Positions 11,933 to 23,584 of a DNA stretch of 64,000 nt are shown piece after piece. This stretch comes from Spirodela intermedia (Eukaryota; Streptophyta; Magnoliopsida; Alismatales; Araceae). Within the stretch, counting starts at the first letter, position 1. Each line of letters starts with the position of its first letter. The stretch covers positions 3,302,001-3,366,000 of the forward strand of contig LR746275.1 of assembly GCA_902729315.2 (NCBI GenBank). Reading direction: 5' to 3'. The notes under the pieces were generated by a model. It searched no databases, was not told where the DNA came from, and was given only the letters and a program-made list of their open reading frames with translations. The position numbers and the translations under genes were made by a program.

Positions 11933-12110
11933 AAACCCTAAGCAGACCTTTTTGAAAATCCACCTCGCACGTGCGAACTGTTCCCACTTTCAGTAACGTA
12001 CGCCGTTCTTTCCTAAATGGGCTTTTTTCAGTTGGTTACCCACGTTCATCCAACTAGCCCACCATTCTGGGCCCGTGGAAGCTAATAATCCCTACTGTTA
12101 ATGGGCCAAA
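11933..12110. promoter_or_regulatory. Telo-box and GGGCC/TGGGC site II cluster upstream of importin beta-1
   Basis: A telo-box AAACCCTAA lies at 11933-11941. Several TGGGCY-type motifs (aaatgggc, agccca, tgggccc, aatgggcc) lie between 12015 and 12110. In plants this combination is typical of genes expressed in dividing cells. Assignment to the importin promoter rests on position. Confidence 0.55.
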
Positions 12111-12138
12111 TCCGGTCCCGCCCAATATCTAGACCCCA

Positions 12139-12184
12139 CCTCTCTCTCTCTCTCTCGATATATATATATATATATATATATATA
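12139..12184. repeat. (CT)n-(TA)n compound microsatellite
   Basis: About eight CT units run directly into about thirteen TA units, between the importin promoter and the 3' end of the ETO1-type gene. Confidence 0.9.
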
Positions 12185-12558
12185 GGCCATTTATGAAGTT
12201 TTTTTCGAAAATATATATATTCTCATTTGCTGCGTTAAGCACTCTGGAATCAATAAAGTATATTTTTTTAACAAAGATTCTGCACAGCCGCTTGAATCCC
12301 AACCGCCCATCGACGATCAAACGGCTCGTCGGCTCGACGATCTCTCAGCCATCGGACCCGAAATTTCAGGTAATTATCAAAACCCTGAAAAAGAAAAATA
12401 GACCGTTCATTTGATGGCCTGAAGAGCATGGCGTCTTGCCCCCAGAGAGAGAGAGACAGAGAGAGAAACAACGAGGAGAGAGAAAATCAAGCTGACGTCT
12501 TGGAGAAGAGGGTTTCTTTATCGGTCTGTTTCTCCGACAGAATTACCTCCTCTGCCGA

Positions 12559-15500
12559 TCAGCTCGTCTCCTGGTTGACCTTCCCACAGGCCCTGTGGTA
12601 GAGTTTGACCGTTTCTCCGTGGCCGGGATCGAGGCAGAGCGCCGCCTCGCAGTCCCGCACGGTGGCCGCCACGTCACCCACCGACTCGTAGAACGCCGCG
12701 CGCAGGTGGAGCAGCTGGAGATCCGGCTTGAAAGCTATCGCCCTCGACAGCTCCGCGATTGCTTCCTTTTCTCTGTGGTCATCCATGAGCACTGTACACA
12801 GTCGCGCAGAGAGAGAGAGAGAGAGAAAGCTCACTCGTTAAAGTCAACCCAAAAGAATTCCTCTCTCTCTCTCTCTCTCTCTCTGAATTTGAGTAGTATA
12901 CGAACCTGCAGCTCTGTATCGATAAGGGTAGGTTCTGAGAGGGTCAAGCTCGGTGGCCCGGCAGAGATCGCTCTTCGCCATGTCGCGGTCGCAGTACTCG
13001 GAACGCTTCTCGTAGGCGGAGGCGTTGTTGCGGGCCTTCTCGATCAGCTTGGTCATCTCGTCGTACGCCGCCTTCCTCTGATTCTTCAGGTAGTAGACCC
13101 GCGCGAGCCCCTGGTGGGCCCGCGTGTGCCGTATGTTCAGAGCGTTGACGTAGCAGTCCGCCGCCAGGTCCAGCTTGTCCCAGTCGACGTAGACGCTGCC
13201 GAGGTTATTCAACGCCTGCAGGAGAGGAGAGGAAAGCAGACCCCAGTCAACCCGAGGTTGTCTCAGAGGCATTTTGGTCAAACATTAAAGGGGACAGGAG
13301 GGTGGGGGCCACCTGGCCCTTCCGGAGACCGTCTGAGGGGCACTTGAGGGCCTCCTCGAGGAGGAGGACGACCTTCGAAGAAGACGACTCATCGAGGCTC
13401 ATGTCGGCCAGAGCGTACGCCTTGAGGAAGTAGGCTTCGAAGGATCTCTGAATGGAGATGGACTCCTCCGCCTTGGTTAACGCTTCTTCACGGTAGCCGG
13501 TGTCGTAGAGGATCCACCCTTCGTAGACCAGCCTCTCGTGCTCGTGAGCCGAGTGGTTTCGGGCCAGACGGAGACTGCGCATGGCTGCCTTCTGGCAATT
13601 CAACCTGCACACGCGTAAGAACCGACTAGACCGCTCAAAATCCAACAGCTGAAAGACAGTGGATTAATCGCGAACAAGAAGATCGAACTTCATATGGGTA
13701 GATAAAGATCCACCATGACGCATCAGAGATGACGGAGGGGAGGGACAGACACGATGGGTTGACCTATGACAGAGTAAAAAAATAGAAAAAAAAATTCTCC
13801 TCGTCGAAAAATGAAAAAAAAAGGAAAGAAATGAACATCTTCTTTCCTTCTTGTTTGGACAGATAAAGCTCTGTTCGTCTTGCTGATTATAGATCTATCT
13901 AGGCTTTCAAAACCTGCCTGGGTTCTGATCAAGAACTAAACCAATGTCTCCAATCCGGCATTCCCAAAAACCCACAAGATCTTAGTTGCAAAGATCCAGT
14001 TGCTGCAATTAGATCGGCTTCGCTCTCTCTGAGCAGAAAGATCAAGCGAGGAGTGGATCTTCCCTCACTCTAAGCATACGGGGCAGCAATATCAAATCGC
14101 CCATTTTTCTTTGACTGTGAAAACATACAATTGACAGCATTTTATTTTAATCATAAACAGGTAATTAGTATGATATGGCTGAATCAACAAAAAAATCTAC
14201 TCATCATACCCCAAATCAGCAATCCATGTGACTTCAAACCAAGAACTCTCTACCCCTTTCCAATCAGAAGATTTAATTACCCTTTACTTATCTTTGATCC
14301 AGATGCATCGTCTGCCCAGCCTCATCATCGCCATCCAACCCCAGCATCAGAGAGACGGATTCCATCCCACAAGTTCGCTATTTTATTTACTTCGGATGAT
14401 GTAAAACATTCTCTGCGAGCCTACATGTTTACCAAGGCTTCCATCAAACATCAGAATTATAATAACTCTCATCTCTGATCATATTCCTTCCCGGTAGATT
14501 TTAATCTTTTTTAAAGAAAAAGGCAGTGGTCAGGTAGAACAAAGCCTCTGACTATGGTAAGGGTGAGGAAAATCAATTTTTTTTGCATGTGATTTCAACA
14601 GTTTTTAGGCTGATGGTCCCCAAAGAGAACATTAGACTTAGCAATAGAAAGCCTGCCTATGATGTCTTTCTTTGGTCTCACATTATCTCCAGTCTGCGGA
14701 TTCTGCCACCCAGTAAAACTGTTACCAAGAATTTATCTTTTTGACCAAATTAATTGGGCTCACGGTACTTTTAAAAGCACCCCCATTGAAATTTAGACAG
14801 ACCTAAAAGATTGCAGCACATTGATGGTTTATACCTACCAAAAAAATGGGTTCACAAAGAATTTCCAAATCTTGGGGAAAGCCATTATAAAATTGCAGTA
14901 TGAATTTCAGTAGGCAGCAAATGAATAACAGTCATCGGCAGCCGAGTGAGCCAATTTTTGTAGCACATGTAAAGGAAGGAGAGCAATCTCTGCAGCTTTT
15001 AAATAAGTTTAATCAGAAGAAAAGTGATGAACAGAAAACTCACCTCAACAGAAGGAGAGATTGGCGAAACCACAGGATGCTTTTGCCGGGATCCTTCTCT
15101 AACATCTGATGTACCACAGCAAGAGAACCAATATCATCCACAGAAGACCATCTATCATATAACTGCATCCAGCAGTCCGCCAGACTCCATTGCTGCACGC
15201 GCTGCTGAAGGAGCTCAACTAGCTGATCCCCATTAACATTCCCATGGAACATCATATAATTAGGATCCAGAGTCATTAGTGCCCTCATATCCCGAAGTGC
15301 CCCATTATAGTCTTCTAAAAGGATGGAGAACCAAGCTCGGAGCTCGAGACAGTCGGTAGAGACCTTGAAACCCAGAATCTTGTTAATCTCTGCGGTAGCA
15401 GCACCAATTTTATCGTCCTCCATCATGATGATGGCTCGGTACTTGTAAGGGTACACAAGAGTTGGATCAAGCCTGGTGGCATCATTCAAGTCCCGCATCT

Positions 15501-17136
15501 TCTCCTCCATGCTGCTACAGTACAAAGACCGCTCCTGATGCATCCATCCCACATGATCATTCTCTAAAGCGAGGCTGTTGAGTTGCTTGAAGGCTGAGTA
15601 CCTATTTCCCCGCCTGTACTTAGCCCGGGCCACGCCTGCAAGAGAGTATACATGTCCCACCTTGGCCGCCTCTTCAAACCAACTCTGGGCATCCTCGTAT
15701 TCACCTCTCTCCAGCATCACACAACCCAACTGATGAAATGCCAGCTGCTTCTGCCAATCAGAAACCGCAGATTCGCCAAGCCTCTCCAGGAGCATGACAG
15801 TGGTGTTCGATCTCATGTCCTCCTCCATTGCCACCTGGCTGAGGAAGTAGTACAGGGCAAAAGACTCGTGTCCAGATGCGGCCAGCCTGTGTCTGGATTC
15901 TCCACTGCAGAGAATCCGGGCAACCTTGGGATTGTGCAGGGAACTCGGAAGCTGTCTGAGGAAGACTTGCAGGCAAGAGGCCACCAGCATGTGAGCCGTC
16001 TCCTCCAGCCCGTACTCCGCAAGCAGAAGCGCGTCCTCTAAGGTTCCTACCAGCGACGACAGGCGGCCATCGCAAGCGAACTTCAGACCCTCGCAGCAGA
16101 ACTTGTTTGCGAAGGAAAGAAGTTCGAGGATGATGCCCGGTGGGAAGTCGTCCAGGGAGCCCGTGCGGGTGAAGACACCAACGGCCCTCATCCCATCAGC
16201 GGAGATCTCGTTGTTGGTGAAATTGATCTTCTCTCTCCGCGATTCCATGAATCCTCCATACAACATCGCACTGAAAGGTTTAGACAGCGCAGCGATCTGG
16301 TAACGAAAACAAACGACCTCTTCATCGCCTATACAGAATACCACGTCACCTTCTTCTTCTCCTTCTACTTCTTCTTCTTCCACAGCTACCCTGTCCTGCT
16401 GCTGCTTTTCTTCAACGAAGGACGTGGCCCTCGACCGGGAGGTAGAGCACTCTTTTAAAGGATCGGGGGAGCGGCGGCATGGACAAGGGCGGGACGAGAA
16501 GTCGGGATCATACCCCGGGATGAGGGTAGACAATGGGCATTCCAGGGCGGGACCGCAGGAGGAGGTCGATGGGGAGTCAGAACACGATGGGGATGCATCA
16601 AGCTCGTCTTCGCGTCGTTCATATCGGAGCCACGCGGAGAGGACAATCTTATGGTGGACGTCGGCGGCGTGGAGGCGGGCGGAGCGGATGGAGCGGCGGA
16701 GGAGCTTCGGATCATTGAGCGACCGGAGTAGGGACCGCTGCTCGAGGTGGAGAGCACATTGGTCTTGGGGCGCAGTGGTGGCGTAGCAGCGGAAGGAAGA
16801 TGCGAGGGCGGAGATTGGATCGACGGGACGAATGAAAGGGTCGATCGCGGGGTCGATCAGGTCCGGGGAAGGGAGGCCGTAGGGAAGGAGGCTGTCGGGG
16901 CGGGCGGAAGTGGCCTGTGCAGGCTTGGCGTGGATATTAGAGGCCGAGCGGACGTGGTGGCCCTCCTGGGAAGGGTTCCGGCGATGGTTGTGGTGGTGGT
17001 GGTGGTGATGGTGATGGTGATGGCCCTTTTCGTTCACGGCGGAGGAGGTGTTCAGCGCGTACACCTGTCCGCTGCCTCCCTTGCAGCCATCGATGAGCTT
17101 CAGGCTTCGAATGCTATTCAATATATTGTTCTGCAT
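12559..17136 (-). CDS. ETO1: ETO1-type BTB/TPR protein (ethylene-overproduction protein 1 family)
   Basis: Family members are CUL3 substrate adaptors that bind type-2 ACC synthases and promote their degradation, restraining ethylene production. Exons (minus) 17136-15044, 13604-13313, 13215-12906 and 12791-12559 join in frame to 975 residues, close to the 951 of Arabidopsis ETO1. The N-terminus has the family signature MRSLKLIDGCKG-like (SIRSLKLIDGCKG), then an unusual run of 11 histidines (residues 39-49). LLPYGLPSPDLI and DPKLLRRSIRSAR...VVLSAWLRYERREDEL-type motifs follow. The BTB domain spans about residues 260-365 (DVVFCIGDEEVVCFRYQIAALSKPF), then come TPR repeats to the C-terminus (for example NNLGSVYVDWDKLDLAADCY). 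Whether it corresponds to ETO1 or the EOL paralogues is not settled. The neighbouring FOLK-type gene is divergent, with about 970 bp between the two start codons. Confidence 0.92.
12808..12883. repeat. Facing (GA)n and (CT)n tracts in ETO1 intron 3
   Basis: A (GA)n tract at about 12808-12828 and a (CT)n tract at about 12860-12883 lie 30 bases apart in the same 114-bp intron (12792-12905). They are complementary inverted repeats able to form a stem of about 20 bp. Confidence 0.75.
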
Positions 17137-18106
17137 CGCCTTTTACTGCTCCGTCTTCTCCGCCGGCACGATCGATCACCTTCTTCCCCGCCGCATCCTC
17201 ATCTGCACCTCCGCACGCATCGACGAACACAGAGAGGAGGGGGAACGGCAACCAGAGGAATCGGAGATCAAGAACCGAGAGGAAGACCGAACGACCGACC
17301 GATCGAAGCCGATTCCCCACCGGCGCCGGCCGAATTCGAATCCCTCTCCGGTTCCTCCGCGGTGGAAGCTCTCCAACGAAGTCCCGACTGGAGAATGTGC
17401 TCGCCCTCCCGTCGCTGTCCGACCGAACGTTGTGGAGGGAGGGCGTCCGTTGGAACGGTATTTTCTTTAATTTATCGTTTTTCTTCAACATTATAATATC
17501 CCATTTCTTTATTTATATTTAGTATTTCCGACGTGCCCCTCCCCGCAGCGGAGGGCCGCGGAAAACGGATGGTTGCGCTCCAAGCCGCGGAAAACCGCTC
17601 GGCCCATATTTTCCGGCCCACTTACTGTTACCTTGGTCTGGAGCCCTGGTCAAGCCCAATAACCCTGCAAGCTCCAATGAGCCGCATGCGGTCTCAGAGG
17701 TTCTTACCCCTCTCTCTCTCTCTCTCTCTCACTCACTCACTCACTCACACAACATGAAGAGTGCCCATAAATACAATATAAATTTTAAGTATTTTTTCGA
17801 AAACATCTCCCCAATATATAATGCGACCAATTTCTCATTTTTTTTGTCAATTAATTGGAGAACGAAGACAAAACAGCTGTCATTTCGAATATGACAAGGT
17901 TTTTATCTAATTCCAAGACTTAGTAAGGGTCCGACGGAGAATAAAACAGGATACGTAGTGTCAAATGTTGGCGGAATCGCCGACAGTCAACCTCCGAGGA
18001 GTGGACCATATGTACGGCCTGATTCCCCGAGCCGGTATGATACCACGCGGAGAACCCGCCCCGGACTCGCGTTAGGACCTCCGAAGTCCTGGGCGGCGGC
18101 CAAGAG
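17137..18106. promoter_or_regulatory. Divergent intergenic region between ETO1-type and FOLK-type genes
   Basis: This must hold both 5'UTRs and promoters. It contains GGCCCA/AGCCCA motifs at about 17600-17660, a (CT)n-(ACTC)n microsatellite at 17708-17748 and an AT-rich block at 17750-17860. No clear TATA box could be assigned to either gene. Confidence 0.5.
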
Positions 18107-20641
18107 ATGGAGTGTCGACTTCCCACCGCACGTCGGTGGATCGCCCCAGAGATCGGTCGTACCGCCGCCCCGGGTCTCCAACTATGCGGATACTTTGGGG
18201 GCAACTTTCCGCCGCCAATCGCCGCCACTGCCGGCGGCGTCGTCCTCGCCGCCCGGCGGAGCACAAGTCTGCCGGCTTGCCAGGATCGGCGGCGTTCGAC
18301 GGCGGCGAGGGCCTCGATGTGGGCACAGGAAGCGGTGGTCCGCGATGTGTTCTCGTCTGCGTTCACTTCGGGAGTCGCATTGTCGCTGCTCCGGTTCTGG
18401 GAGGAGCTTGCCAAGCGGGGCGTCTTCGAGCAGGTCAGCCACCAGATCTGACTCTTTCCATTCTGAGAAAACGCTCCCATGCGGCAGGTCGAGTGCTGGG
18501 ATTCTATGGTGTGAGCTTAGATCCAGCCATTTAGGCCGATCTGAACACAAATTCGAGGACGCCTCGTGGAAAGGGTATTATCCTGCCGTCATCCGGTCGG
18601 TTAAATTTTTTAAAAGTAACCGTGTGAAGTCCGGTGATAATGGTCGGGATCCAAGGGGAGGTGAGTTTTCGGTGACCTCGGCCGCTCCTCTGTCAGATCT
18701 AACAGAAGCCAAAGTGCTCATGTGGTGGGAAACAGCCATGGATAGACTGGATTCGGAAGATTAAACGAATGCGGAATTCCTTGGAAAACATTAAAGAATT
18801 CATTGCTAAAATATCGTCGATAAAGCGTGCGCTGGGTTTGCCTCATTTTCAGGAAACTGTAGAGCTAATTTTTTTGGATCGAAGCACAACTGATAGACCA
18901 GGAAGGGATCCGCGGGTTGTTTTCTGACGGCTCCAAGGGTGCGATTCGTTCTGTCCTTGAAACATAAGACGGGCCCGTTGGAGCTGATCATCCCCTCTGA
19001 TTTGTGGGTTGGAATCCGGGGAAGTAGGGAAAACTAGGGATTCAGAAAAGACTCCCAGGCCATGCATCTCGTCCTCTGTAGAGGACTCTTCCCCCGGTAG
19101 GACTGGCGGGATTATGACTTGGAAGGAGTTCTTCGTAGATCAAGCCCAGAGGCTGGAAAGAGTCGAATGCCATGCATTTTTTATTTTTATTTTTTTTAAT
19201 TATTGGTTGAACTGACAATCTAAATTTCCATCTAGATGGATCGAATTGTTACCCTGAACAGCCCTTTCCTCTATCGACCTCTGCGACTTATGTGGGCCTC
19301 CGATTTTAATGCTTGATTAATTGAGTTACGACTTTTTTGATGTGTCTGACAGAATACTCCAGCTTGTAGACATTGATTCTCATCCCGACGTCAATGTATT
19401 GCCTGCATCTCTCCCTGAGTTACAGAGGTCTGACCAATTCGGGAGACCTTAGTAGAGATTACTGCATCAGAAGACCTTAGTTTGCATATTTTCAATTTTC
19501 ACCTGGGGGACGACAAGGTGACAAGTTTGACAACTATGTAATTCGGGATATGCTCATGTGAGAGTAAGATTTAAAAGGGTCGTATTTTGCAGTCTTTTTT
19601 TTTCACATAGTTGACGAGATTAATGGTATCACCATCTTTTGTTCTTGAACGGCTGACAAATTGGGATAATCGTGTTGTTTTCTTGTAAATGACCAGATTT
19701 ATTTTTGAGCAAGTTCACAACATGGAAACGCTCTCTGCTCTCCCTGGTTGAATCCATCGTGAGGCCGTCAGTTCCATCCAACCCCCAATTTTCTGAATCC
19801 TTCCTCCGGGAACAGTCACCGCCACCTTCTTCCCATATCCCCGGGGTGCAAATAAGGAAGTTGAAGCACTTGTGAGCGAGTTTTTATGTGGGTCTGTCCT
19901 GGATCTCTGGGGTTCTCCTCATGCACCTGGTGAAGCCGAAATTTTATATATATTTTTCTGGTCCACTGCTTCCGCTGAATATTTGGTCTTCTCGCTGAAT
20001 ATTTACAACATTTTTTCCTTCCGCTACCTTCTGATTTCTTGGATTCGTTTTCTGTTTCACCTGCCGCCGCCACTAACGCCCCCTTCCTCGTAACCCTCGC
20101 AGACTCTGAGCAGGAAGCTGGTTCACATCAGCGTTGGGTTGACTTTCATGCTCTTCTGGCCAATGTTCAGGTATGGATCAGTGTTCCCTGACCCTCCTGG
20201 CTTGTATTGACTGGACCCAGATGGGTTCTTATGGTTTCCTTCCGCAGCTCCGGAGAGCTGGCCCCATTTCTGGCAGCCATTGCTCCTGTCTTCAACATAA
20301 TAAGGATGATCTTTCTGGGACTGGGTATCTGGAGAAACGACGCCATCGTCAAGTCCATGAGCAGATACGGAGACTACAGGTTTCCAATTAGACAATGTCG
20401 ACTCCCTGATTTCGCTCCTGACACAGCCGACTAAGTGAGATCAGTCTTGCTTCTGGGTTTCCAGGGAGCTCCTCAAAGGACCTCTGTTCTACGCCTGCAC
20501 CATCACCCTAGCAACCACTGTCTTCTGGCGAACCTCCCCTGTCGCCATAGCTGCCGTCTGCAACTTATGCGCAGGAGACGGTATGGCTTTGCCTTTGTTA
20601 TGCCACCTCATGCGAGTAAGAAACAATCGTCCTTGAAGATC

Positions 20642-20682
<41 letters not shown>

Positions 20683-21050
20683 GCGTGGCCGATGTCATCG
20701 GCAGGCGATTCGGAAGGGTCAAACTCCCCTACAACTCCAGCAAGTCCTACGCCGGCAGTGTGGCCATGGCGGCAGCGGGATTCCTCGCATCCGTCGGGTG
20801 AGTACAACTACCGCCGTTTATTTCTCTCTCCTGGGCTGCTCCTCGCTCTCACGATTTCATGGGTTCTTTCAGGTACATGTACTACTATTCCCTGTTCGGG
20901 TTCGTCGAAGTGAGCTGGGGGAAGACTCTAGGGTTCTTGCTGGTCTCCCTGGCCGCCACTGCGGTCGAGTCTCTCCCCATAAGCTCCAAGTTTGACGACA
21001 ACCTCACCGTCCCCTTGACCTCCTTCCTGGTGGGCTCCCTGGTCTTCTGA
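18107..21050 (+). CDS. FOLK: Farnesol/phytol kinase-type isoprenoid alcohol kinase, copy 1
   Basis: This membrane-kinase family phosphorylates isoprenoid alcohols (phytol in VTE5, farnesol in FOLK) using CTP or other nucleotides, salvaging chlorophyll-derived or prenyl alcohols. Six exons, 18107-18433, 20103-20170, 20248-20379, 20465-20580, 20683-20797 and 20873-21050, join in frame to 311 residues. The ATG is the first after an in-frame stop at 18038. Residues 1-70 are Arg/Ala/Ser-rich and look like a plastid transit peptide. Family motifs are RKLVHISVGLTFML, SMSRYGDYRELLKGPL, NLCAGDG (209-215) with ADVIGRRFG, KSYAGSVAM and VESLPISSKFDDNLTVPL. Several hydrophobic helices are present. The MSRxGDxRELLKGP and NLCAGDG motifs sit closer to FOLK (phytol kinase 3) than to VTE5. 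A retrotransposon LTR begins about 7 bases after the stop codon. Confidence 0.9.
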
Positions 21051-21053
21051 CCT
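18188..21053. repeat. FOLK segmental duplication, left copy
   Basis: Matches 31471-34447 in direct orientation. Similarity begins inside exon 1 and ends 3 bases after the stop codon (TGACCT shared). The 5' part (to about 18800) shows many substitutions and small indels. The 3' part (about 19200-21050) is almost identical, including introns. Confidence 0.95.
20645..20680 (+). repeat. (CT)18 tract serving as intron polypyrimidine tract
   Basis: This pure CT run ends directly in the acceptor AG (20681-20682) of FOLK copy 1 intron 4. The same tract is present at 34039-34074 in copy 2. Confidence 0.9.
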
Positions 21054-21056
21054 CTA

Positions 21057-21203
21057 TGAAAACAGAGAGAGGACAATGATATCTAGAATAGAGAGAGAGG
21101 GAAAAGGGAGCCGTTGAAATAGATGAACAAAGAGGCAAATCAGTTCGTAGAAAACGAGCCCTAGATTTTCTATTTATTAGCTGTATAACAGGTTAACATA
21201 ACA
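21057..21203 (-). mobile_element. Copia-type LTR abutting the FOLK copy 1 stop codon
   Basis: On the minus strand the sequence starts TGTTATGTTAACC and ends TTTTCA, giving canonical TG...CA termini. It is preceded (minus) by a polypurine-like 'cttgagtttgaaggg' and, further upstream, by copia RNase H-like coding sequence. This fits the 3' LTR of a minus-strand copia element. Length is about 147 bp. Confidence 0.6.
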
Positions 21204-21289
21204 GCCCGTAATGGCCCTTCAAACTCAAGATGGGGTAAACATACAAGAACAGACATATAATATGAAACTTAATAAAGGAATCAATCAGT

Positions 21290-21735
21290 TGTAGAGATGA
21301 TTAAACATAAGGTAATGTAAGGGTGCTGACTTGATGATGATGACAAATCAGGTGACATCAATCTTAATGTGTTTCTTGTGTTCATGAAAAATAGAATTAT
21401 GAGTAATTTGAATTACACTTTTGTTGTCACATTAAAGTGGATTAAGAGTAGCATATGATACACCCCATGTCATTAAGAAGTCAATCAAATCAAATAAGTC
21501 AATGTAGGTGTCATAGTTTGATATTTGGCTTTACTAATAGAGTGAATAACACATTTTGTTTCTTAATTTTATAAGAAATAAGAGAATCGCTAGGGAATGT
21601 GCACCAACAATGGTAGATTTATTATCATTGCGATCACTAGCCCAATTAGCATCAATATAAGCATGAAGAGTCAATGAATAATGAGAAGAGACTAGAAGCC
21701 CATGAGCCTAAAAGCACAAACATAACAAATAATAT
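21290..21735 (-). pseudogene. Copia RNase H remnant (minus strand)
   Basis: Conceptual translation with breaks gives a DANWASDRNDNKST-like segment (about 21600-21660) and a CDNKSVIQITHN-like plus FHEHKKHIKID-like segment (about 21355-21440). These match the DADWA.D..DRKST and CDN.SA..I..N..FHERTKHIEID motifs of Ty1/copia RNase H. Stop codons and frameshifts are frequent, so it cannot be functional. Confidence 0.7.
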
Positions 21736-21824
21736 GAAGAACTTCAGTAGAAATTGATTGATAAATTATGTGTTATGTGTATTGACGTGACCTAGTGTTA
21801 ATTATTGATGTGACCTTCTTGTAG

Positions 21825-23584
21825 TGTATTGAATTATGTAAATTAAAATTTTGTAAACTAGAAAATAGTAAAAATTATTTTTAAAAAATATTATGTAGAA
21901 AAAAAAATCAAGAAAGAGCTCTAAAATATTGAGAATGTTTCAAGTGGATCAGGAATGTAACATAATATTCAGTAAATTTTAGAACTTTTTCAAAGAATCT
22001 AATTTTATATAATTTTAAAATTAAAAGGTCATAAGAAAATATTTTTAAAAATTAGAGAAAAAGGAAAATTCAAACCTTGAAGTCAAATAAATGTCAACAC
22101 CCACTAGAACATTACATCAAGCTAAAACAAACTTATGTTTGTCAATTATTATGTTAGTGACTTCATAGGCTTTGATTAATAAAATCGAGAATCTCTAAAC
22201 ATCAAATGAATAATCATAGACTAAATAATAGCTTAAAACTTAAATTTAAGTAAAGATATCATTACCTTATATATTAAATTAGTTTAAACAAAGACAATAG
22301 AGTTTTAGTGTCTCAGTGGTAATCATCAAATTTTTGTATGTTTGAAAACTTCCTTAGAGGTGTCTACAATTTTGAGGCTCTCTTTAGATGTGCATTGTGT
22401 GGCCACTCTCTAGACTCCCATGGAAAACCAAGAGGGCAAAGGTAAGTGATGATGAAGTGTCTTCAGTGGTTGTCACCTGGTAAAGCAAAAGTTAACAAAA
22501 ATAACTCTTTGACAACTGTCAACTCAAAGAGCTAAGATTGATGAAGGTGGAGCATATCTCGAGGAGCTTAATTTTCAAGTCCTCATAATAAGAGTAAACT
22601 CTTTAGCACATTTGAAATACTTTAAATAGATCGTGACAAATCTCTTGATAGATTCTTTTACCCTCGATGATGGCTTGTTCATCAACCAATAAGGAATTTA
22701 AATTTCTTCCAAAGTTTTTATTTTTCTATTTAGAATCATTGACAAGTTGCTAATGATGATCCTTGATTATTGCTAATGAAGATTTTATCATCGATCAACT
22801 ATTTTCTCAATTTTACCTATTATTTCTTAATAGAAAAATTGTAAAGTTAAAATATAAAAAATCAAATTTTACATCAATAAACTTTAATCTTTGTCGATCC
22901 TTTGGTTGTGTATGTGATGTTAAGTAAATTCTACTTATACCTATGAAACAATGAAAGCAAGAGTGTGAACCTTTTCCATAATATAGGGGCATTTTAGGTA
23001 TTAATTTAGATGATGAGAGTCATTGACTATTTAGTCACAGATCAATTGTTTTAGAGAGTTTTAGATCTATATTAAGTATGGAGTATATTTTGTATTTGAG
23101 TTCTTTCTTCTGAAAGCAAAATGTTCATGGCCACTTAGGGGGAAAAGGTTATACGAAATGGCCCATTGTCATGTAACACATGTGACATGATCATGCCTTG
23201 CCCCATGCATAAGTTCTTGCTCAAGGATGTGGAAGATGAGTGACACACATGTGTCCATATGTCCTTACCTACTAGAGTCTAACTCATGCTTTTGCTCAAT
23301 TTAGGTCCACTCATTCAAGTGCAATACCTTCAAGGTCAACTAATGAGTGCGGATTAATTAGTGGATTCTCTCTCTTCTTATATTCTTATCATCTATTATA
23401 TTTTACTATATTTTAACTTTAAAATATAAGTATAAATATCATATAATTAATTATACATTTATATTAATCATGTAAAAATTATATTTCTTAATTAAAGATA
23501 AATATAAGACTATTTATTATGAGTTAACACAAAATATATCATTAAACTAACTATTAACTTATTGTAATATAAACTTATTATATA
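21825..23584 (+). mobile_element. LTR-like repeat unit A, related to 25978-27497
   Basis: Starts TGTATTGAATTATGTAAAT and shows patchy direct similarity to unit B throughout. Examples are 'ggatgtggaagatgagtgac' against 'tgatgtggaaggagagtgac', and the 'tattatgagttaa' terminal part. No target duplication was recognised. It is probably an old LTR or solo LTR. Confidence 0.5.
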
